Positions 27,816 through 36,966 of a DNA stretch of 64,000 nt are shown here, in pieces; within the stretch, counting starts at the first letter, position 1, and each line of letters begins with the position of its first letter. Location of the stretch: assembly GCF_011440395.1 (NCBI RefSeq), contig NZ_JAAOIX010000002.1:496001-560000 (forward strand), in the 5' to 3' direction. The position numbers were made by a program, and so were the translations under genes. The notes below the pieces were generated by a model. It was given only the letters and a program-made list of their open reading frames with translations. It searched no databases and was not told where the DNA came from. Origin of the DNA: Pseudomaricurvus alcaniphilus. GTDB taxonomy: Bacteria > Pseudomonadota > Gammaproteobacteria > Pseudomonadales > Cellvibrionaceae.

Positions 27816-27866
27816 AGTGGGTGCCTTTTACTGTCTGTACTGCGGTTGACGGAACTACGCTTGCTG

Positions 27867-28730
27867 TTACCTGGCGAAATCATTGATCACCAGAGTCGGC
27901 GCATCGAGAAAAATTGACTCGCTCGCGGCGGCTATGCCCTCGGCGTCAAGCCCAGGGTTTTCGCCACGACCGCGAATACCCGCCGCAGACACCAGTTTCA
28001 ACTCACGAATACTCTGCCCGGAGGCAAACAGGCAGTGGCCGGTTTTGTCGCCCGACAACTCGCTCACCATATAGAGCACCGCTTCGGCGACGTGGTCCGG
28101 GTCGAGCAGTTGTTTTTGCTCATCCGTCATCAGCGGCGCAGTCAGGGCCGAAGTGGCCGCCGGCGCCAGTGTCCACACGCGAATTCCGGCTTTGGCACCC
28201 TCGATGGCGAGGACATTGGACATACCGAAGACACCCGCCTTGGCGGCGGCGTAATTGAGCTGGCCGAAGTTGCCCACCAGACCCGAGGTAGAAGAGGTAT
28301 TGACAATGACGCCGCCACCGTTGGCTTTCATCCAGGCGAATACCGGCTGGGTCACGGTGAACATGCCCTTGAGGTTTACCCCCAACACACTGTCCCAATC
28401 GGCTTCAGTCAATTTAAGAAAGCTTTTGTCCCGCAGAATTCCGGCGTTGTTGACCAGAATGTCGGCTGAGCCAAAGTTGTCCAGCGCGGTTTGCAACAGT
28501 GACGCCCCGCCCTCCATGGTGGCAATGTCGGCGCAATTGGCGGCCGCCCGGCCGCCTGCCGCAACAATGGCCTGGACCACGCTGTCGACCAGCGCGACGC
28601 CCTGTTCGTCTCTGCCAATATCATTGACAACCACCGCTGCGCCTGCCGCGGCAAGCCGCTTGGCGTAGGCTTCGCCGAGACCGCGTCCAGCTCCGGTAAT
28701 AATGGCGACTTTATTGTCGAGCAAGGCCAT
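27867..28730 (-). CDS. SDR-family 3-hydroxyacyl-CoA dehydrogenase (MFE-2-like)
   Basis: A 287-residue SDR with the cofactor motif TGAGRGLG, then NDIGRDEQG (NAD preference), NNAGILRDKSF, Ser in VNTSSTSG and YAAAKAG. The GRGLGEAYAKRLAAAGAAVVVND segment matches the (3R)-hydroxyacyl-CoA dehydrogenase domain of peroxisomal multifunctional enzyme 2. The partner activity, a hydratase 2, is encoded at 9585-10496. GGAG lies seven bases before the ATG. The gene has its own operator (site F) 25 bp upstream of the start and continues into the thiolase gene. Confidence 0.88.
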   Translation of the reverse strand: MALLDNKVAIITGAGRGLGEAYAKRLAAAGAAVVVNDIGRDEQGVALVDSVVQAIVAAGGRAAANCADIATMEGGASLLQTALDNFGSADILVNNAGILRDKSFLKLTEADWDSVLGVNLKGMFTVTQPVFAWMKANGGGVIVNTSSTSGLVGNFGQLNYAAAKAGVFGMSNVLAIEGAKAGIRVWTLAPAATSALTAPLMTDEQKQLLDPDHVAEAVLYMVSELSGDKTGHCLFASGQSIRELKLVSAAGIRGRGENPGLDAEGIAAASESIFLDAPTLVINDFAR

Positions 28731-28754
28731 AACAACTCCTTAATATACTGATAA

Positions 28755-28773
28755 AAATGACAGTTCGTCAGTT
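28755..28773. promoter_or_regulatory. Shared palindromic operator, site F
   Basis: AAATGAC-AGTTC-GTCAGTT; the right arm is a perfect consensus match. It lies 25 bp before the SDR start, where a bound repressor would cover the promoter. Confidence 0.7.
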
Positions 28774-28790
28774 GTAGATCTATAGAAATG

Positions 28791-28822
28791 CTCGCCGCCG
28801 ACGGTCCCCCGGCGGCAGCGAG
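28791..28822 (-). terminator. Probable terminator of the amidohydrolase gene
   Basis: CTCGCCGCCG (28791-28800) pairs with CGGCGGCAGCGAG (28810-28822) with one bulge; on the minus strand it is followed by an A/T-rich CATTTCTATAG. It separates the amidohydrolase gene from the SDR promoter. Confidence 0.5.
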
Positions 28823-28897
28823 TCAGGTATTACAGTGCGCCAAACCAGCCGACCAAAGTGGCCCGCCTGGCGCTGCGGCTAGTACCGGGCTCCCAAA

Positions 28898-30205
28898 CTA
28901 CTGCTTGGCGCCCACGTCCAGCATCTTGGTCAGCTGCCCGGTGACATCACCAAACGTAACCGGCCCTTTATGTTGCGCGGGAGGCACACCCTTGCCTTCG
29001 GTATTGGTGAAGCTCAGGTCGACGTGAGTCGCCTTGGCCCGCAATGCGCCCACGGTACAGTCTTCTTTCTTCAGGTGCTTGAAGGGGTCGAACTGGAACG
29101 CCTTCATCGCGTTCAGGTGGGTGATCATATCGATCTCTTCGTCGGGAATATCTTTAATGCTGGGCCACAGGGTTTCCGGGGCTTTCGGCCAGGTTGAATC
29201 CGAGTGCGGGTAGTCGCACTCCCAGGTCATCTTCGACAGTCCGGCGTCGTGCCTGACCTTGATACCGACTTTATCGTCGATAAAACAGGTGTACACGTGC
29301 TTCAAAAACAGCTCGCTGGGCTTCATACCGCCGAAGTCCTGGTTGGTCCAGATATGGCGCTCGTGCACATAGTCAATCCGCTCCAGGAAGTGCGGAATCC
29401 AGCCGACGCCGCCTTCGGACAGGGCGAAGCGAATATCCGGAAACTTGCGCAGTATGGGTGAGAAGGTCAGGTCGGTGGCAGTAGCGTAGAGCGACACCGG
29501 CATATTGGCGATCATCACGTCTACCGGGGACTCAATGGACGGCACCGCACTGGAAGCGTCGGCAATATGCAGGCACACCACCACGCCGGTGTCGCTGCAG
29601 GCCTTCCACAAGGGATCCCAGACCGGGTTATGCAGGCTGGGCAACTTGCTCAGGCAGGGGTTGGGCGGAAAGGAAATAGCGTAGCAGCCCTTCTTGGCAA
29701 TGCGACGCACTTCTTCCGCAGCGGCAACCGGATCCCAGTTACTGACGATACCCACCGGAATAAAGCGGCCCGGGTAGGCGCCACACCACTCGTCGATATG
29801 CCAATCGTTCCAGGCGCGGACAATGGCCAGACCGAGCTCGCGATCCTGGACTTTTTCCAGGGTCTGGCCACCAACACCGACAAAGGAGGGGAAATTCAGG
29901 CCCGCCAATTGGCCATTGACGTTCATATCATCGATGCGCGCATGCACGTCGTAAGTGCCCTTGCGCAACTGCTCAAAGCCCGTGGGCTCAAAGCCATATT
30001 CTTCGGGGCGGCGCCCGGCGACGGCGTTGAGTGCGATATTGGGCACTGGCATCTCGCCGATCAACCACATGTCTTCCCCCTGTGGACCCTGCACCACCCG
30101 AGGCATCCGGCCCTTGAATTTGGCCGGGGTGTGACGCTCAAACATATCCGGGGGTTCAATAAGGTGGTCATCGACACTGATCAGGACCATATCGTCCATC
30201 TTCAT
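28898..30205 (-). CDS. Amidohydrolase-2 (ACMSD-like) family metal-dependent hydrolase
   Basis: A TIM-barrel metallohydrolase of 435 residues. The N-terminal metal segment reads SVDDHLIEPPDMF, a further ligand is in VVCLHIAD, and the late Asp is in WECDYPHSDSTWP, the usual pattern of this family. Members decarboxylate or hydrolytically cleave cyclic or beta-keto acids, including ring openings in cyclic-compound degradation. GGAG is nine bases from the ATG. Two operators (G and H) stand upstream in a divergent region shared with the alpha/beta hydrolase. Together with the Rieske oxygenase it suggests that the pathway opens a ring; this is inference. Confidence 0.85.
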   Translation of the reverse strand: MKMDDMVLISVDDHLIEPPDMFERHTPAKFKGRMPRVVQGPQGEDMWLIGEMPVPNIALNAVAGRRPEEYGFEPTGFEQLRKGTYDVHARIDDMNVNGQLAGLNFPSFVGVGGQTLEKVQDRELGLAIVRAWNDWHIDEWCGAYPGRFIPVGIVSNWDPVAAAEEVRRIAKKGCYAISFPPNPCLSKLPSLHNPVWDPLWKACSDTGVVVCLHIADASSAVPSIESPVDVMIANMPVSLYATATDLTFSPILRKFPDIRFALSEGGVGWIPHFLERIDYVHERHIWTNQDFGGMKPSELFLKHVYTCFIDDKVGIKVRHDAGLSKMTWECDYPHSDSTWPKAPETLWPSIKDIPDEEIDMITHLNAMKAFQFDPFKHLKKEDCTVGALRAKATHVDLSFTNTEGKGVPPAQHKGPVTFGDVTGQLTKMLDVGAKQ

Positions 30206-30319
30206 ACTGGCTTCTCCTTTCAGGCCAGCTGGGCTGGCGAGAGTGTTATTGGTGGCTATCTACGCTTAGCTATGGTTTGTTGTGATTCGCTGTGATTAGC
30301 GGTCAATTTACAACTACAA

Positions 30320-30338
30320 AAATAACTACTAGTCAGTT
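30320..30338. promoter_or_regulatory. Shared palindromic operator, site G
   Basis: AAATAAC-TACTA-GTCAGTT, right arm perfect. It is 114 bp upstream of the amidohydrolase start, in the 398-bp divergent region 30206-30603. Confidence 0.65.
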
Positions 30339-30395
30339 ATAGTTTGCGCATGCAGCCCGGATTTGTCAAAGCTTTTTCTGTTTACGATGGTTAAT

Positions 30396-30414
30396 AATTG
30401 ACATGTAGTCAGTT
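30396..30414. promoter_or_regulatory. Shared palindromic operator, site H
   Basis: AATTGAC-ATGTA-GTCAGTT, 6 of 7 and 7 of 7. It is in the same divergent region as site G, 76 bp away centre to centre; nothing else was recognised in this region. Confidence 0.7.
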
Positions 30415-30603
30415 ATTAAGTGTAAAATCAAATGACTCGGCAATAGTGTATTCCTGCGAGCTTGCCGACAAGCCGGCAAGACGATTGTGGTTTATCCCGA
30501 CCCACCCAACCATTCCGAGCAGCACCTGACGCTTGTTTGTGTCGCTCAAAGCCCGGCATGAGTGGCGATGGCCAAACTTTAACTATGACTTTTATGTATT
30601 AAT

Positions 30604-31848
30604 ATGATTGCCAGTTTCGCCGTTTGCCTGGCCCTGTTTTCCCTTTGCGCCATTGTGCCACTGAAATACCGTCAGCTTAAAGCCTGGGCGCCGTTGTACT
30701 GGATATTCAGCGTGACAGGCCAGCTATTTGTCGTGCCGATCCTGCTGTCGGCCGGCACCCTGGTGCTCGCCGGAGGCAGCGAATTGACGGTGCGAGTGCC
30801 CGCGGTTATTGCCCTGCTCGCCGCGACGGCGGGACTGCTACGGCAATTCCAGGTGCGCAGACTTGCAGCGGCGCAGGCCGCCTCCCTCGGCATCGCCAAC
30901 GACGCTGATTTTCGCACCCGATGGGTGGATATTGGGCGCTGGTTACTGGTGCTGCGCTGCCAGCGCCGTGGCCTGCTTATACAGCGGGACCTGGCCTACG
31001 GCGAACTGCCCGAGCAGCGCCTGGATATCTACCATCGCAGCCAGACGGACGAACCCAGACCAATACTCATCCATATCCACGGTGGCGCCTGGGTGGCCGG
31101 TAAAAAGGGGCAGATGGGCCGCCCCCTGGTGCACGATATGGCCACCGCCGGCTGGCTTGTATTTGATATTGAGTACCGGCTGGGCCCCGAGCACCGCTAT
31201 CCGGCAATGATTGTGGACGTATTGACAGCGATCGCCTGGGTAAAAAAACACGCGCCAGACTACGGCGGGCGAGCCGACTTCATTACCCTGAGCGGCGGCT
31301 CTGCCGGAGGTCACTTATCGACCCTGGCGGCGGCCCTGGACCAGGCCGAACGCGCCAGTCTGCAAGCGGGCTTCGCCGGGGTTGATACCCGGGTTCAGGC
31401 GATTGCACCGTTCTACGGCCGCTACGACTTTCTCGACCGCTTCAGCATTATCGATGACCCCAAAATCGCGCAGTTTATGCTCGCCAAAGTCATGCCCGTA
31501 CCCGCCGATGGTGAGGGTATCCAGCTGTGGCGCCAGGCCTCACCCATCGACCATGTCGGTGGGCAACTGCCACCCTGCCTGCTGGTCCATGGCAGCGCCG
31601 ACTGTATGATTGACGTGGCTGAAGCGCAGGCATTCGTGGCAGCCCAGCAACCCCTGAGCAAGACCGTGTTCCGCTTTGTCGAAGTCCCCGGCGCCCAACA
31701 CGCGTTTGACCTGGGCCACAGCCCCCAGACAGACGCTCTCAACCGCTTGGTGTTCTATTTCCTGCAGGACCAATTCCAATCTTTCCTGCAATCCCGGGCC
31801 GAACATCCCGTGAGACATGAATCGAAGGCAGAGGATGCAGAGTGCTGA
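30604..31848 (+). CDS. Membrane-anchored alpha/beta hydrolase (esterase/HSL type)
   Basis: A 414-residue protein. The first 95 residues contain two or three hydrophobic segments that should anchor it in the membrane. The rest is an alpha/beta hydrolase: HIHGGAW (oxyanion hole), EYRLGPEHRYPA, the nucleophile elbow GGSAGG, the Asp in HGSADCMID and the His in GAQHAFD. It probably hydrolyses an ester or lactone of the incoming compound. The start codon has only a weak ribosome site. The stop overlaps the ATG of the patatin gene by one base. It is divergent from the amidohydrolase and shares operators G and H. Confidence 0.85.
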   Translation: MIASFAVCLALFSLCAIVPLKYRQLKAWAPLYWIFSVTGQLFVVPILLSAGTLVLAGGSELTVRVPAVIALLAATAGLLRQFQVRRLAAAQAASLGIANDADFRTRWVDIGRWLLVLRCQRRGLLIQRDLAYGELPEQRLDIYHRSQTDEPRPILIHIHGGAWVAGKKGQMGRPLVHDMATAGWLVFDIEYRLGPEHRYPAMIVDVLTAIAWVKKHAPDYGGRADFITLSGGSAGGHLSTLAAALDQAERASLQAGFAGVDTRVQAIAPFYGRYDFLDRFSIIDDPKIAQFMLAKVMPVPADGEGIQLWRQASPIDHVGGQLPPCLLVHGSADCMIDVAEAQAFVAAQQPLSKTVFRFVEVPGAQHAFDLGHSPQTDALNRLVFYFLQDQFQSFLQSRAEHPVRHESKAEDAEC

Positions 31849-33335
31849 TGTTAAAACTCCCGACCAATAGAAAACTCGCCAACCTGGAGTCTGCCCTGGC
31901 CGCCGCCCGCACCTACGCGGAGTGGTGCGACCTGGCTCGGCAGCACGATGAGCTGTCAGGGGGCAACCAATGGAAAGCCAGCGTCGACAGCCAGTATTTC
32001 GATGCCAACCAGATTTTGGCGCGCTACCGACGCATGCAAGACTGCATGAACAAAGGCGATTACGAAGAGCTGCTGTTTACCCTCAACGAGGGCATTCACG
32101 GCAATATGGCCGGTATGGGCAATGCCCTGCTCTACAGTCGCGCTCGTCTTGGTACCAAGCAATTGATTGTGGATTTTGTGGAATTGATCAGCAGGGCACT
32201 ACGAGCCCTGCTGGATGCCCCGGACGCCGTCATTAGCAATGAACGGAAACGCAACTTTTTCCGCCGCGCCAGTCACTGCTTCGGTCGCTCGGCATTGAGC
32301 ATGAGCGGTGGTGCCGGCCTGATCTATTTTCACCACGGTGTGGTCGATGCCTTGCTGCAGGAAAATTTGTTGCCCAGCGTGCTATCCGGCTCCAGCGCCG
32401 GCTCCTGGGTCTGCGCCCAAATAGGGACTCTCAGCGATGAGGAGCTCAAGGGTTACTTTGCCGCAAAGCGCTATGAAGGCCGTTTTTTCAACGCCTGGGA
32501 GTTACTGCGGGCGCGCTCCGGCGACACGGTCGCCGGAGCGCGGGACGATATGATCGACTCGTTTGTCGGCTCTATGACGTTCGAGGAGGCCTACGAGCAC
32601 ACCGGGCGCCACATCAATATTTCCGTGGCTCCCCACGAGAAACACCAGAAATCACGCTTGATGAACGCGATGACAGCACCCAATGTCACCATCAGGTCGG
32701 CGGTCAAGGCGTCATCCTCGCCGAGCGGCCTGGCGCCGCCAGTGCAACTCGAGGCCAAAGACTCGCAGGGCAGACTGAAGCCCTACCTGCCCGGCCGACT
32801 CTGGGTCGATGGCTCCACCGCCGACGACCTGCCCTTGAAGCGCCTGGCGCGCCTCTACGGCGTCAATCATTTTGTGGTCAGTATGATCAACCCGGCGGGG
32901 CTGCTCTACAACCTGGAGCTGAACCACAAGAACCAGGAGAGCCTGTTTCGCTCACTCAAGCGACTCTACTTTACCGCACTGAAGGAATCGGTCAGCAATA
33001 TCCGCCGCTGGTCCAGCGAGCAGTCACTGCTGGGACAGCTGGATTTTGCCCTGGGTGGACTGTACCAGGTGCTCGACCAAAGCTATGTGGGTGATATCAA
33101 TATTTCACTGCATATCAAGCATTTGCGTTTGCGTAATTTGTTGTATCAGTACAACAGTGACGACGAAATCCAGCAAATCTATCACGCCGGGCAGGCCGCC
33201 AGCTGGCCCAAGCTGGAACAGATTCGAATGGCCAGCCTGATCAGCAAGGAAATTGACGCCTGTCTCGAGAAACTGGAGGTTGACGCCATCAAGCAGGACG
33301 GCGCTGCGCTGGCGTTTAACCACCCGATTCTATAG
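31848..33335 (+). CDS. Patatin-like phospholipase
   Basis: A 495-residue protein with the patatin catalytic dyad. The glycine-rich oxyanion stretch is MSGGAGLIYFHHG, the nucleophile is the Ser of SGSSAGSW, and the Asp is in the DGS motif of RLWVDGSTADDLPL. An N-terminal extension of about 150 residues has no identified fold; this arrangement recalls bacterial and eukaryotic triacylglycerol-lipase-type patatins with a DUF3336-like N-terminal region. It should release fatty acids from lipids at the membrane. ATG at 31848 overlaps the preceding stop (TGATG), so the two hydrolases are co-translated. It ends 17 bp before the convergent LysR gene. Confidence 0.85.
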   Translation: MLKLPTNRKLANLESALAAARTYAEWCDLARQHDELSGGNQWKASVDSQYFDANQILARYRRMQDCMNKGDYEELLFTLNEGIHGNMAGMGNALLYSRARLGTKQLIVDFVELISRALRALLDAPDAVISNERKRNFFRRASHCFGRSALSMSGGAGLIYFHHGVVDALLQENLLPSVLSGSSAGSWVCAQIGTLSDEELKGYFAAKRYEGRFFNAWELLRARSGDTVAGARDDMIDSFVGSMTFEEAYEHTGRHINISVAPHEKHQKSRLMNAMTAPNVTIRSAVKASSSPSGLAPPVQLEAKDSQGRLKPYLPGRLWVDGSTADDLPLKRLARLYGVNHFVVSMINPAGLLYNLELNHKNQESLFRSLKRLYFTALKESVSNIRRWSSEQSLLGQLDFALGGLYQVLDQSYVGDINISLHIKHLRLRNLLYQYNSDDEIQQIYHAGQAASWPKLEQIRMASLISKEIDACLEKLEVDAIKQDGAALAFNHPIL

Positions 33336-33352
33336 GGTTGCGCACGCCGGCA

Positions 33353-34309
33353 TCAGGTTGCTGGGCCAACCTCGACGGGTACGCAAACGCTGTTGCGCAC
33401 TTGCATTGCGAGGCTGGCCATGATGCTTTTGGCGTGGATTCCGGGCTTGCCATCCTTGAGAGTGACAAGCCCGATGGTGCGCAGGTCTTTGCCGTCGGCG
33501 ACCCGGTGGTCGATGCGGATCAAACGCCCCTCTGCGCACTCTGCCCGCACGTTCAGGTCGGCGCTGGCAAACACGGCGTCAGTGTCCATGGTCACCGCTT
33601 TTAGTACGCCGATATCCGGGCATATCAATTGCTGTTTGCGCTCGGGCTCACCGGTGTTGATGCTGCGCCAGCGCAGCTCATCCCAGGTATTTTCATGGAC
33701 ATTGGAGGGAGTAAGGACGGGAAATTCATAGATGTCGGCGCGGGCAACGTTGCGGCGCCGGCTTAAAGGGTGTCCCCGGCGCACGTAAAAACTGCCGCGC
33801 AATTGCCCCAGTGTTTGCACGGCAATATCCTTGACGTCCAGGGGCGTGAAATCATTGATGTCGGCGATAAAAAAATCGATGCTCTCAGTCAGCAACACGC
33901 TCAGTAATGTGCTGCGGGATTCAACCCTCACCTGCACTTGCATGAGTCGTGTATCAGCCACCAGGCTTGTTAACTCCGCAGCCAGAACATGGTGTGCCAC
34001 CACCGGGTCCAGGCCAAAGCCAACCACACTGCGCGAGCCACTGCTCAGGGCCCTGGCATCGGCACGCAATTGCCCCGCTTGTTCCAGCAGCGCACGGGCC
34101 CGCGCCATCAGCATTTCACCTTCACTGGTGAGCTCAACCCCGGTGGACTTGCGCCGGAAAACAGTGATGCCCAGATCATCTTCCAGTGACTTGATGCTGC
34201 GCGTCAGGGCGGACTGGGTGAGGTACAGCTTTTTACTGGCGGCAACCAATGAACACTCCTCCGCCACGATCAGGGCGTGAAACAGCTTTTGCAGGTTCAG
34301 GGTTTTCAC
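33353..34309 (-). CDS. LysR-type transcriptional regulator
   Basis: A 318-residue regulator. The N-terminal winged helix-turn-helix is clear (LFHALIVAEECSLVAASKKL, YLTQSALTRSIKSLEDDLG, VFRRKSTGVELTSEG), followed by a linker helix and a co-inducer domain from about residue 90. The start is a GTG at 34309. It is divergent from the DapB-like gene, the only cluster gene without the shared palindrome, so it probably controls that gene. The 126-bp region between them contains an AT-rich GCA-T5-TGC palindrome that could be part of its site; this is weak. Confidence 0.9.
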   Translation of the reverse strand: MKTLNLQKLFHALIVAEECSLVAASKKLYLTQSALTRSIKSLEDDLGITVFRRKSTGVELTSEGEMLMARARALLEQAGQLRADARALSSGSRSVVGFGLDPVVAHHVLAAELTSLVADTRLMQVQVRVESRSTLLSVLLTESIDFFIADINDFTPLDVKDIAVQTLGQLRGSFYVRRGHPLSRRRNVARADIYEFPVLTPSNVHENTWDELRWRSINTGEPERKQQLICPDIGVLKAVTMDTDAVFASADLNVRAECAEGRLIRIDHRVADGKDLRTIGLVTLKDGKPGIHAKSIMASLAMQVRNSVCVPVEVGPAT

Positions 34310-34435
34310 TAGGGTTGAAACTCCGGCAGCAGGCTATGCAAGAAAGTCATAACAACTTAGCATTTTTTGCACTTGGATAATATCAACCGACCTCTATAAT
34401 CGACATCTATTCCAATAAATAACGGAGAGTTAGCT

Positions 34436-35539
34436 ATGCGCGCGCCATACAAAGTGATCGTCTGGGGGCCGGGAATCGTCGGTAATGCCTGCCTGAAAGA
34501 GGTGCTGAAGAAACCTGAGCTGGAACTGGTGGGGGTACTGGCTTACAGCGAAAGCAAGCACGGCGTGGACGTCGGCGAATACCTGGGCATGGATCCGGTC
34601 GGCATTAAAATGACCACCGATCAGGACTCGGTCATCGCTATGGACGCCGATGTGGTGTTGTTTTCGGTCAATATGAGCGCCGAACTGAACGAGGATTCAG
34701 AGGCCACCGAGATTGCCTGCCGCCTGCTGGAATCCGGCAAGAGCCTGGTTACATCCGCAGGCTGGTGGTACCCCGCCTACCACTCCCAGGCACTGCACGA
34801 CAAACTCGACGCGGCCTGCAAGAAGGGTGGCAGCTGCCTGCACGGTACCGGTGTGAACCCCGGCTGGCTGTATGAGCGCATCATCTCCACGTTTACCGGT
34901 GCGTCCACCAGCATCAAGCATATTCATGTACAGGAACTGTCCGACAACAGTCATATCGAAAGTGCCGACATGATGGGCGGGCTCGGCTACGGCTCCGATA
35001 TGTCAGAGCGGCCGTGGATTGAAAATGTCGGTGATCGCGGCTACCACGAAACCCTGGCACTCACCTGTCATGTTATGGGTGTTGAGCTCGACCGCATCGA
35101 ATCGGAAAAAAAATATTTTGTCGCCCGCGAAGACACCAAATTGATTCCCTTTACCGTGCCGAAAGGCAAGCGTAATGGCGTCAATTTTCTCTACCACGCT
35201 ATAGTGGACGGCAAGAAGCTTATTACCCTGGAAGAGATCTGGTATGTCGATGAGCGGGACTTGCCTGCCGGCCTGCACCGGGGCGACTACTACAACATCA
35301 AGATCGAGGCCGAACCGGTGTCGGTGCGGGGTCAGTTCCAGCTGATGGCTTCCGTTGAGGAAAACCTGGAGCATCGCCCGGGCGACAACACCCTGCCCGC
35401 CTATTACGCCACCGCCATCCCTCTTATTCAGGCGATTCCTATTGTCTGCGGCGCCGAACCAGGAATTGTACTGCCCTTTAATTTTGCCAACTACTGTCCC
35501 GACTTGCGCAACTTCAAGAGCCCGTTGATTGTTCGCTAG
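34436..35539 (+). CDS. DapB-like NAD(P)-dependent dehydrogenase/reductase
   Basis: A 367-residue oxidoreductase with an N-terminal Rossmann fold (VIVWGPGIVGNACLKEVLK) and a C-terminal domain like that of dihydrodipicolinate reductase and 2,4-diaminopentanoate dehydrogenase. The GTGVNPGW segment near residue 140 is typical of this branch, which is common in catabolic clusters and not in lysine synthesis. The substrate is unknown. GGAG is close before the ATG. A 12-bp-stem hairpin follows the stop. Its regulation is probably through the divergent LysR gene, since the shared operator is absent. Confidence 0.8.
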   Translation: MRAPYKVIVWGPGIVGNACLKEVLKKPELELVGVLAYSESKHGVDVGEYLGMDPVGIKMTTDQDSVIAMDADVVLFSVNMSAELNEDSEATEIACRLLESGKSLVTSAGWWYPAYHSQALHDKLDAACKKGGSCLHGTGVNPGWLYERIISTFTGASTSIKHIHVQELSDNSHIESADMMGGLGYGSDMSERPWIENVGDRGYHETLALTCHVMGVELDRIESEKKYFVAREDTKLIPFTVPKGKRNGVNFLYHAIVDGKKLITLEEIWYVDERDLPAGLHRGDYYNIKIEAEPVSVRGQFQLMASVEENLEHRPGDNTLPAYYATAIPLIQAIPIVCGAEPGIVLPFNFANYCPDLRNFKSPLIVR

Positions 35540-35572
35540 TAGCACTCACTAGCACCATTTGTGCATAGTGCA

Positions 35573-35605
35573 CCGCTGCACAAGCAATTCGCTCTTGTGC
35601 AGCGG
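35573..35605 (+). terminator. Strong hairpin after the DapB-like gene
   Basis: CCGCTGCACAAG and CTTGTGCAGCGG form a perfect 12-bp stem with a 9-base loop. The T run (TTTTT) is about 12 bases further on, so termination may be incomplete. The remainder of 35540-35854 holds only the next terminator. Confidence 0.7.
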
Positions 35606-35804
35606 CGCGCGATCAGTTTTTACCTAGTGATTTAGCAATCAAATCGCACCGGAAAATTCGCAACCGCTTTAATCCGGATATTTTTTGGCCGCTGATCAGC
35701 TATTGGCGATCGCTAATAGCTGGATTCCGGGTTTCGTGTGTGCCAGTTTAACGCCTGGGCCGTCGCACGAATGTAAAACAATGACCAATAATAGCCGGAA
35801 AAAG

Positions 35805-35836
35805 AAAAGGCGCCGGAGTTTACCCCGACGCCTTTT
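35805..35836 (-). terminator. Terminator of the lipocalin-like gene
   Basis: On the minus strand AAAAGGCG...CGG pairs with CCG...CGCCTTTT and runs into CTTTTTCC. It lies 18 bp after the stop at 35855. Confidence 0.75.
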
Positions 35837-35854
35837 TCAGTTACCTAGTGCAGC

Positions 35855-36928
35855 TTACTCGGCGTGTGACTTCAGCGGAATTGCTGTCCAGCCATGTTCG
35901 ATATAAGTCCGCATATCTTTCAGCGGAATATTGCGCCCGTCTGCGAGTTTCATTGAACCTTCGCTGTGCGAGTGCAGGCCATAGTGCATGGTTGCACCTG
36001 AGGTGGTGAGGTAGCTGTAGTAAGTGCGCGTGGCGGCTTCGATATCCAGATCAATGGTGCCGTTTTTTGACTCCAGGTTAAAATGCCATTTGACCGGGAC
36101 GCGCATCCGGGTTTTGGGATCAATCCAAAACTCTTTTTCTTCCATGGTGATGTTGCTGTGACCGTTTTCGGAAAACTGGATTTCTTCCCCGTCGACACAT
36201 ACGTGGCTGAAGGTTTTACCTACAGAGGGGTAGTAATAGATAAAGATGCGTACGTTTTCACTGGCCCACCAGTTCCAGTAATAGGTTTCGCCGCGCAGGA
36301 TGTCGGCCAGGTCCCAGGCGGGCTGAGTGAACTTTTCCTGGCAACCAAATGATTTGTCCTTGCTCAGGCGGTAGGTTTTGCCCTCCGCAGTGATGGTACC
36401 TTCCGCACACAGGGGGTGCTCAAAACCGGCGATGCCATTTTTTTCCAGATCGGCAAATGGGCCCTTGTGGTACGGCGCATCACCAATACCGGTCAGCTTG
36501 AGATCAAACTCAATACCCATGTGCTCACCCTTGATCTCCCAGTAAGGAGGGCGGCAAATGTGCTGGCGATTACCCAGCGACCAGATGACCGCATCGCCCT
36601 CTTCCCTGACCGAGCCGGACTCCCAGTGGTCGGTCGCCCAGGTACGGTTGCCAATGAATGCACTGTCGCGGATACCGCCAGTGTGATCCTTGGGTGACGC
36701 GATAAAGGTTGTCTGGCCCTTGTAGACGTCGTCAACCTGCCAGGGGCCGTCTTTGCCCCCGCCTACGCGAAAGATGCAGGATACAAAAGAGATCTCTTCG
36801 CCTTCATCGGTTTCACCCATAATAAGAAAACCATTGTTTTCCATATAGGGAACGCCGGCAGGCAGTTTATCAACGTAACTCAGTTGATCCGCTAATGTGA
36901 CATTGGTGCGCGCTGTTATTTCAGTCAT
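35855..36928 (-). CDS. Lipocalin-like protein of the CrtC/AttH type, function unknown
   Basis: A 357-residue soluble protein rich in aromatic residues and beta-strand patterns, with no signal peptide. Segments such as GFEHPLCAEGTITAEGKTYRLSKDKSFGCQEKF and the repeated Trp/Tyr clusters (YYWNWWASENVRIFIYYYP, shown here only to describe composition) resemble the two-lipocalin fold seen in hydroxysqualene/carotenoid hydratase-like (CrtC, AttH) proteins. I do not recognise a catalytic site. An isomerase, hydratase or carrier role for a terpenoid-like substrate would suit the cluster, but that is speculation. Operator I, the best match to the consensus, lies 38 bp before the ATG. It forms the outer edge of the regulon. 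Confidence 0.7.
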   Translation of the reverse strand: MTEITARTNVTLADQLSYVDKLPAGVPYMENNGFLIMGETDEGEEISFVSCIFRVGGGKDGPWQVDDVYKGQTTFIASPKDHTGGIRDSAFIGNRTWATDHWESGSVREEGDAVIWSLGNRQHICRPPYWEIKGEHMGIEFDLKLTGIGDAPYHKGPFADLEKNGIAGFEHPLCAEGTITAEGKTYRLSKDKSFGCQEKFTQPAWDLADILRGETYYWNWWASENVRIFIYYYPSVGKTFSHVCVDGEEIQFSENGHSNITMEEKEFWIDPKTRMRVPVKWHFNLESKNGTIDLDIEAATRTYYSYLTTSGATMHYGLHSHSEGSMKLADGRNIPLKDMRTYIEHGWTAIPLKSHAE

Positions 36929-36966
36929 CCGGGAAACTCGCTTGTTGTGGGTCGAATTTAATTATT

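Noticed and set aside
34310-34435. A tenth copy of the shared operator before the DapB-like gene
   Set aside because: No sequence here matches more than one arm of the palindrome; regulation by the divergent LysR gene is the better explanation.
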